64,000 nucleotides of DNA, taken from Amblyomma americanum (lineage: Eukaryota; Arthropoda; Arachnida; Ixodida; Ixodidae). The DNA lies in contig NC_135505.1 in assembly GCF_052857255.1 (NCBI RefSeq), positions 56,021,868-56,085,867 on the forward strand, read 5' to 3'. Shown here piece after piece: positions 57,530 through 64,000 of the stretch (within the stretch, counting starts at the first letter, position 1; each line of letters begins with the position of its first letter). The notes beneath the pieces are model-generated. The model searched no databases. It was not told the origin of the DNA and saw nothing but the letters and a program-made list of their open reading frames with translations. Made by a program: the position numbers and the translations under genes.

Positions 57530-58315
57530 TATCGCATATAATAGGGAGCCTAAAATAAAATTTTGAAGGAAAGAGGTGTGAAAAAGACGAAGTGGATTAA
57601 CCTAAGAATAAAGAAGAAGACGCATTCGGTGAGGTGGAGAGAGATGATTGGTAGAGAAGAGAAGGAGAAGACGACGACAAGGCTTACATTGAGTAGCGCC
57701 AAGGCTGTAAAAGGGCGAGTGAGAGCGAGGCACGGTTGAAGAACAGAGAAGCGGAGGCTCTGGCGGATCAGGGACGCTTCGGCTGGAAGAGAGCGAAGCC
57801 GACTACTGCTCCGGTGAGCTTGCGTTCTACGGCTTCGCATCGTGGATTTCCTGCCGTTCCTGAGCCCGTTCCGCGGAGTTAATTGAGGACGCTGCCACCT
57901 CCTACGGCCAGGGCTGTCTCCAGCGCTGTTGCCACCCATCCGGGTGGTACCCCCAACGCCAAAAACACCGGCATCAGCTCCACAGGCGCTTGGACCGGGA
58001 GTTTGTACGACGCAGCCAGCGACGCCAGCCCAAGCACGTTGAACGCCCTCTCGACACTGGCTACTGGACCGATACAACGCCGCAGCCGCACCGAACCAAC
58101 CGTGAGCACGAACGCCGACCGCTAACAGTGCAATGCTAGTAGTAAACGCTAGTAGCAGTGTTTTTGGGTCGTGCGTATTCATAGTCTGTGTTTTCTGTTA
58201 GTTTTGTGTGCTAGTCGGTGTGTCACGTAGGGTGTATTAAATGTGCGTCTGTGTGAACACACGTGTCGCCTAGTCTGTTCTTTCGGTCCGAGTGTTCTCC
58301 GGGGAGATCCGTGAC
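57530..58315 (+). repeat. Gypsy E 3' LTR (786 bp)
   Basis: Matches 53082-53905 with a deletion near 57590 and an altered start (TATCGCATAT where the 5' LTR has TGTCACATAT). It ends CCGTGAC before GCAT. Confidence 0.86.
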
Positions 58316-58364
58316 GCATATGAAGGCCTGAAGGCGTGATACATGCACACCCGCAATGCTGCGG
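58316..58364 (+). repeat. Repeat R, copy 2, left arm part 3 (short)
   Basis: GCATATGAAGGCCTG ... TACATGCACACCCGCAATGCT follows 3868-3915 of copy 1. It then breaks into gypsy gag sequence. Confidence 0.75.
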
Positions 58365-59530
58365 GATGCGGTGCTACACTGACTGCACGGAGGGTGGCAG
58401 GACGTCGCGATGGGTTGGAAAAACTGGCGCTGAATTCGGGGCAGGGCGTCGCAGAGCTTCAGAGTATGTCAGGCGGCAGTAGTCTGACTGGATTGGCTGT
58501 GGTTCGCCGCGTATTAACGGAGGCGTGATAGCTTGCTGGACCTGTTCACGGATAACGCTCATGAGGGAGCTGGCCGCTGGCTGCGACGTACCACAAATCT
58601 TCTCTAGCTCGTCACGGAAGATAGCACGGATCATGTCGCGGAGAAAGTCTGCATTGCTGTTGAAAGCCGGGAGGGACTCCGTAACACAAGCAGCAAGGAC
58701 AGGCCGGTAGTACTCTGTGGAACGCTGCCGAAGTACCTGCTTCATCGTGACAGCCTCCGCTAGAAATTCGGTAACAGTGCTTGGGGGGCTGCGCACGAGG
58801 CCGGCGAAAAGCTGTTCTTTTAACACCGCGCATTAGGTGGCGCAGCTTTTTTGGGTTCCGACATGGCTGGGTAAGCCCATCGGAAGAGCCGCATCATGTC
58901 TTCGACGTACATGGCAACCCTTTCGTTGGACATTTGCATGCGGGACTGCATGTCGCGTTCAGCTCGCTTCCGGCGATCAGCGCTGACATACGCGGCGAGC
59001 AGTTTACGTCGGAACTGAGGCCATGATGAAAGAGTGTCCTCACGGTTTTCATACCACGTACGAGCACCGCCCTCCAAGCTGAAGAAAACGTTCCTCAGCT
59101 TGGCGGCGTCATCCCATTGGTTAAATGCGGCGACACGTTCAAACTGGAGGAGGCAATCTTCCACGTCCTCCAGCTGAGTTCCGTGAAAGGACTTTGGTAG
59201 CCGTGGGTTCTGGAGGGTGTAGTACGCCGCGCCTTGCATGACTGGATGAGGGCTAAGCGCCGAGGGAGAGTCGAATAGCCTGAGCACAGGAGGCAGTCGG
59301 CCAAGCGTCGAGGTAGTCTCCAATAGCCCATGCTCAGGAGGCAGTCGAAGATTTCGGCTGCTGACCCGGTGAACTGGCTTGTAAACAGTAAAAGGTCTGG
59401 GGTCCTCGGTGTTAGGATGGGTGTGTGACATATTCCAGAGCGATTTACCCGGCGCACTCAGCCACAAAATGTCACAAATAGGTTTCAAAACCAAAAGGGC
59501 TAGGCACAGGTCACAAGCAGTGAAGGAGTG
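58365..59530 (-). pseudogene. Gypsy gag fragment (fourth gypsy copy)
   Basis: The minus ORF 59548-58820 has SFHGTQLEDVEDCLLQFERV, FFSLEGGARTWYENREDTLS and WPQFRRKLLAAY. After a frameshift near 58825 the other ORF continues LKEQLFAGLVRSPPSTVTEF to 58374. It is homologous to gypsy C gag (37030-36500) but clearly a different family. The CCHC knuckle, pol and LTRs are missing. A short GTGACATTTTGTGGC motif upstream on minus (near 59475) may mark an LTR/primer site. Confidence 0.82.
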
Positions 59531-59668
59531 TCCCAGCTGCAAGGGCACGCGCGTCTCTCAGTTCTTTTTAATCAAGGTGCCGGCCTGGGACACCTGGCGG
59601 TAATATAACGGCCTTAACCCGTTAAGTAATCGCGTCGTACCCTTAAGGCGAAGGATAAGCGTCCCCTT
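59531..59668. other. Unassigned junction
   Basis: Short GC-rich sequence between the gag fragment and repeat H; nothing recognised. Confidence 0.4.
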
Positions 59669-60400
59669 CAATTTTTTATCTCTCTTGGGTTGACTCTGCT
59701 TCTCTTGCCTTGATTTGCGGATATCTGCGACAACTGCGACGGACTTTAGTTGCACAACCAGAAGGGGTTGGGTCCCAGTAATGACTCTCGCCGTAAAACC
59801 GAGCAGCTTGCAAGAAAATCTGCAGAAAATGTTGAATCAGGCGTTGGGAACGCACTCTGCATGCTTAAAGTACCAACAAGGCGACAAGAATACGCAGGTC
59901 CGGCAAATCGGTAATATCTCAGCAAGAGCTAAAGTGCATGCTTAACTAACTTGGTAAAAGAAGCAAAACATGCCGTACCAGTGCCTGCGAACAAGACAAC
60001 TTCTTGCCATTCACTTCGGCCGCCTACTAGATTCCAGCCGCTCGTCCACGATGTGGCATCTATGAGCGCGGCTCACGAACGCACTTAGTTGCTCATGCGC
60101 ACGCTCCCAAGAAGCGACCAAGCGCAGGGTGCGCATGCGCGCTTAAATCACGGGAATGACTTGCCCATCAACGACAAAAAGTCTACAATTCGGCCAAAAA
60201 AAGGCATGCATTAAGCGCTTAACTCAATACGACTGCCCTAGGTATTTTTTTGTGTGTGTGTCACAGCACTATTTGCCTCATAACCTGGAAATACCAGTGT
60301 GCGGTGAAGCCTCTGGAGTTAGTTACGTTACACTGAAAATGGCGAGAAATCAACGACATTTTCAATGAGGGTGAACTTGGCCTGACTGGAGAAATAATGA
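59669..60400 (-). repeat. Repeat H, copy 2 (inverted)
   Basis: Reverse complement of 30150-30880, colinear with small indels (for example a longer GT run near 60250). The two copies sit in mirror order with R (R-H on the left, H-R on the right). Confidence 0.7.
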
Positions 60401-61571
60401 GCACACTTAGGCAGTCCTCAGGAGCTAATCATCGGCATGTTCGAAAAATTATACTGTGAGCACTTCTACATCACAAGTTTTAAAAAACTACCGTTAACTA
60501 TTCACAGGCTGCCATTGAAAGGCTACAGCTTCAGCTGTAAGTATCTAGCACATAAGCACAACAAAGCATATACGCATTAAACTATCTACAGCCAACTGTC
60601 GGACAGAAGTGGACAATAAATGACAATTTTTCCCTAGATGTGCTACACTAAAGAAAAGGCCCGACATATGCATTTCGCCTTGAGATGCTTCACGGCACTG
60701 TACAAAAGGATGAAAAGATGTAACACTAGGCCCACTTAACGTGTCTCTCTGGCTGCTCTCTGGCCTACAAACTGACTACCGTGCCTCTACTTGGTTCGAT
60801 CAGGTGCCTAAGCCGCTCCACGAGACGGTCCAACCTGCACAATGTCATGAGCGGAATGAAACACTTGGCTGTAAAATAAATCTTAATATTGGCATGGACA
60901 TCAAGCATTTTCTGCAGACAAATACCGCATATGCGGAGCTGAATGGTGCACCTAGCAACGAGATAGACGTGTCGAAATGGACTGGAATGCACGCTATAGC
61001 GCCCGCGTATCAGCCCACATTTATTAACAACTACTGAAGCCGCGGCACTGCTGAACGCACGATGATGTGTCTCCACAGTCAAGTCAGAAAAATTGAAATT
61101 AAAGCAACAAACTGAGGGTACCGCTGTCAAATCTGATCTTTTTTCATGAGGCCCACTCTCGAGCCTGCCAACGCGGTGTGGGCTCCACTGAAGTAAACGA
61201 TGCGAAGACGTCAATGCCCGTGTAATAGAAATGTTTACCCGCGTGAACGCGTTTTGCACTCTGGGCCTGCTTCTTTATAATAAACTAGACTAGTTATAAA
61301 GTGTTCACATGTTACGGTCGCGCGAAAATGCGCTTCCCCGCTCCTGCATTATCGCGAATATCAGCACCTGCACCTGTCGAAAGCGTCCGCGTGGCAACAA
61401 CGCGAACACGCGTACGAAAAAGGCAAGAAAGATATGAACTTGCGCACTGTACCTTTACACAGACATCCGAAAGTACTGAAAGGAGTCTGTGCCATCTCCA
61501 TCCCTCATGTCCCGGACTAACGTGAAGTACGCGGTCAGCAGACGTCGATCTCTCAGAAGACGTCGTATAGG
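60401..61571. other. Unassigned 1.2 kb
   Basis: A minus ORF of 164 codons (61259-60765) and a plus ORF (60741-61037) overlap. Neither has a domain or signal I recognise, so both may be chance. An AATAAA on minus lies near 61020. Confidence 0.35.
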
Positions 61572-61754
61572 CTAGCGCCTACACCTACGCTGCAGCTGGA
61601 CGATTGCGTCGACAGCGACTAACTGTGCGACTGATGGCCAGTCCGCTCTGTTTGCGTTGGCCATGTAATCACTCAAAACCTCTACAGCAGACCTACTCAT
61701 CTGGAAGCTGAGGGGAGCCGCCGACAACAGCAAGAACTTCAAAACGCAGGCCAT
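61572..61754 (-). CDS. Possible secreted-protein first exon (60 aa)
   Basis: ATG at 61754 in a good initiation context (ATCACCATGG on minus). The N-terminus MACVLKFLLLSAAPLSFQMS has the basic-hydrophobic pattern of a signal peptide, followed by a mixed, non-repetitive stretch with DWPSVAQLVAVDAIVQLQ. The ORF ends at 61572, but an AG|GTGTAG-type donor just before the stop could make it a first exon. The ORF also extends upstream to 61928 in frame. No paralogue in the window and no family recognised. Weak. Confidence 0.3.
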   Translation of the reverse strand: MACVLKFLLLSAAPLSFQMSRSAVEVLSDYMANANRADWPSVAQLVAVDAIVQLQRRCRR

Positions 61755-62200
61755 GGTGATGACGAGGCTCAGTTTTGATGCAGATAACCGAGGAGCAGAA
61801 AAATACCACGTGAAAACGTTTTCGCGCCAGTTAGGTTGCCACCAGCGGTACAAGCCTCTTGTACAGACGGAAATTCCGGACGCGCCAATCGGAATTCTGG
61901 AACCATCCGGCTCACTCGCAAGCAGCACAGTGATCGCACACCTTTCCGCCCCACGTCTGCGCGGAGGCCGAAAACGGGTGGTCCCAACGCTTGCGGAATC
62001 CGCTCAAAAAAGGACCGCACGACGGGCTTTATGCCCCCGTTAGTCGGTTCAGCGTCCTCACAGGCATTGTTGGTGCAACTAATTGTCCAAGTACAATGAG
62101 ATATGCCACGTGGAAGGCGGCTGCCACAGGAAAATCCGAGAGGGTGGCACACTAAAATACGTGACGAGCTGCTCTTAAACATCGCATTTCCAACTATCTT
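61755..62200. other. Unassigned
   Basis: Overlapping ORFs on both strands, no domain recognised; upstream sequence of the candidate 60-aa ORF. Confidence 0.35.
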
Positions 62201-64000
62201 AATTTTGTGTCATTTTTTTTCTATTTGCCTCTATCGATATACGGCTCCCCAGGTAGGCTCGAAACCTCCATCTTGGGACCAGCAGCCGAACACCAAAGCC
62301 GTTTTGACACCTTAGTTTGCCCAGAAGCCGAAGAAGGGCAGTCTCATTCGCAGATGGAGATCCCACAGCGGGCAGGATTGGTCGCAAGAGCCTAGTCCGT
62401 CTATGCCTGAGCGTTTTGCTCTATATCTATATCAGCGTTTTTCTTATGGCTCTCAGGAAGGAGTGCAGTGCACTTCGCACCTCTGGACTCCACAATCTGA
62501 GGACCTTTCTTGTTTAAGAGGTCTCGCTATCCTATCGTACTCGCCGTGAGATGATAACTCAGTGGTTAACAAGCAGGCAAATGATGGGTTGCGAATCAGC
62601 ACTTGTGGGTGCAGATGTCCTATTAGCCCAGGTTGGCCGAAGCACATTGCAATAACCACCTCCCACAGGAGCACGTCCAGTAGCGGCGTGTCGGTGAGTG
62701 GCGACACCGTGGGTTTCCGAAGCTAGTGCGCGCTCCACCCATGTTCGAAACAGGGCCCCGCAGGAACACCTCTGATGGCACTTGGGTGTCGGTGCGTGGC
62801 GTCACCGCGGACTCCGAGCGACGCCAGTGTGTTCCCAACCTTGGCCCAGGGGGGCACCCCACAGGAGCACCGCCAGCTGATGGTTTGCAGCGGGTGTCGG
62901 TGAGTGGCGCCACCGTGGGTCCGTCCAGCTAAGCCAGGGGCGTTCCGACGACTGCGATGGCATGGCATCGTCGGAACAGTCCCCGTTCGCAGGAGCGCCG
63001 GTGATGGCGTCGGTGAGTAGCGCCACCGCGAGTACCGAGCAAATCGGGCCCTTCTGAGCTCTGGCTGGGAATGCACCCCACAGGGGCAGCGTGGGACGCC
63101 GCGGCTGCCGGTGATTTGCGCCACCGTGGGTACCGAGCTGAACAAGGTCCGTTTCGATTCCGGATGGAGCAGCACTTTGCAGGAGCACTTCGGCTAGCCA
63201 CCGTTGATGTCGGTGTCTTGGCGCCATCGCGAACTCCCAGCCAATGGAAATGTTTTTAGAGCACTGTTGTTTTATTTTCCGCAATCGCAAATCGTTTTCA
63301 CACCGTGTTGATGTGTTTCACCGCGAACTCCGGGCAATGCTTGCACGAAGTTCGAAACCTGGCAATTACATTTTCCTGAAGCGGCCTCTTGATGGCAGCG
63401 CGTGTTTGCAGCATGGGGTGGGCGCAACGACCGGCACCCCACGCAGACGTCAGCCCGAATAGCTGCGCCTAATTTCCCCATTTCTGTATAAAACTTCACT
63501 ATTTGGTGAAGTATCAGATGACATCATAGACTACAGTATCAAACGTTAAGTACGTTTCAATCGTGATCATCCCTCCCATCTTCACACTTTTCCTGTTTTC
63601 CTCATCCCCGCTTCTCCTGAACACAAGGGAGGCGATTGGAGCAGAGCGCCACAGTATAAAAACAGTAACAAAACTATGGAGACGCTTAAGTCACCGTAAG
63701 ATTGCAATGGCAAGGCATTAGATTTCACCTCTATTGCCGGTTCGGTTGTAACGTGTGTGTGTGCGTCACTCTCTTTGCAATTCTCTGTCGATCAACCGCA
63801 ATATTCCTACTGCTAGATCCCATATTTGCTATACCGGATTCCTAGGTGGTGGCCTCAGAACCATTGAAGGGGTGCAGATCTTCATGCATCTTTTTATCTG
63901 TTACTGGTGGCGGTAGTGACCTGATCGTCATTCTCCATTAACAATTAATTCTTAATTTCGTTCTTATACCCCTCATTCTTCATTCCTAATCTATATATTT
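62201..64000 (-). repeat. Repeat R, copy 4 (inverted, cut by the window end)
   Basis: Reverse complement of 25730-27600, including the SINE-like module (62218-62300), the tandem units (62640-63240) and the AT-rich middle. It lacks the 27216-27400 segment. The outer part of R lies beyond 64000. Confidence 0.87.
62640..63240 (-). repeat. Degenerate ~100-bp tandem units (inverted R copy)
   Basis: Same units in the same order as 26415-27030, inverted, with few differences. This shows that unit diversity predates the split of these two copies. Confidence 0.82.

Larger units (their letters stand above)
53082..58315 (+). mobile_element. Gypsy E: LTR element, order gag-PR-IN, RT deleted
   Basis: LTRs lie at 53082-53905 and 57530-58315, with GCAT duplicated at 53078-53081 and 58316-58319. 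R sequence resumes at 58316 as in copy 1 (near 3868), which proves the insertion. A purine-rich tract (GAAAGAGGGG, 57516-57525) precedes the 3' LTR. Internal order is gag, protease, integrase, then only the beginning of an RT-like region. This order (integrase before RT) is that of the Gmr1-like branch of gypsy elements. Frameshifts in gag and integrase make it dead. Confidence 0.88.

Noticed and set aside
60765..61259. 164-codon minus ORF as a host gene
   Set aside because: No domain, and an overlapping plus ORF; composition gives no support. Kept only as an unassigned region.

Overview
The window is eukaryotic nuclear DNA made almost entirely of transposable elements. It best fits a tick (Ixodida). 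The main reason is repeated copies of a tRNA-derived SINE with the A/B-box layout and tail of the tick 'Ruka' family (recognised from memory; no search was run), together with a YqaJ/THAP-type IS4EU transposon, Penelope-like elements with GIY-YIG endonucleases, gypsy elements and several LINEs. I found no rRNA or canonical tRNA gene and no convincing host gene. One 60-aa secreted-type ORF (61572-61754, minus) is the only weak host-exon candidate. The labels R, D and H below are mine, for repeats whose class I could not name.

Layout. (1) 46-4306: repeat D then the left arm of repeat R. (2) 4307-19058: a minus-strand gypsy element ('gypsy A', 4-bp ATAT duplication) inserted in R. It was later split by a ~10.3-kb IS4EU/ISL2EU DNA transposon (4845-15108, 2-bp AT duplication) carrying a SWIM-YqaJ gene (plus) and a THAP/DDE transposase gene (minus). 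That transposon in turn took a SINE (8305-8529), a dead LINE (11937-13590) and a Harbinger-like MITE (14223-14914). (3) 19059-19711: the right arm of the same R copy, expanded into a 98-bp tandem array. (4) 19712-25552: mostly unassigned, with a Penelope fragment, a 476-bp palindrome and a wider inverted repeat. (5) 25553-27600: a second R copy. (6) 27660-31920: SINEs, a Penelope endonuclease, repeat H and an STPR-like ORF. (7) 32118-37422: 'gypsy C', complete with two ~155-bp LTRs and an ATAT duplication. (8) 37423-43122: LTR fragments, SINEs, an I-type LINE 3' end, and two Penelope fragments head to head. (9) 43124-46222: a long I-type LINE with RT and RNase H. (10) 46314-53081: second copies of D and R's left arm, interrupted by a SINE, a pogo/Tigger fragment and a LINE with an intact 636-codon ORF. 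(11) 53082-58315: 'gypsy E' (GCAT duplication) with domain order gag-protease-integrase and RT deleted. (12) 58316-64000: a trace of R, a gypsy gag fragment, inverted H, and an inverted R copy running off the end.

How it fits together. The window records serial insertion: R holds a gypsy, which holds an IS4EU, which holds a SINE, a LINE and a MITE, and most joins can be proved by their target-site duplications. Most proteins carry frameshifts, stops or lost catalytic residues. The only long intact reading frames are the LINE ORF (50830-52740) and the gypsy C gag (35966-37105). Boundaries of unnamed repeats are by eye and good to about 10-50 bp. Those quoted with a target-site duplication are exact.
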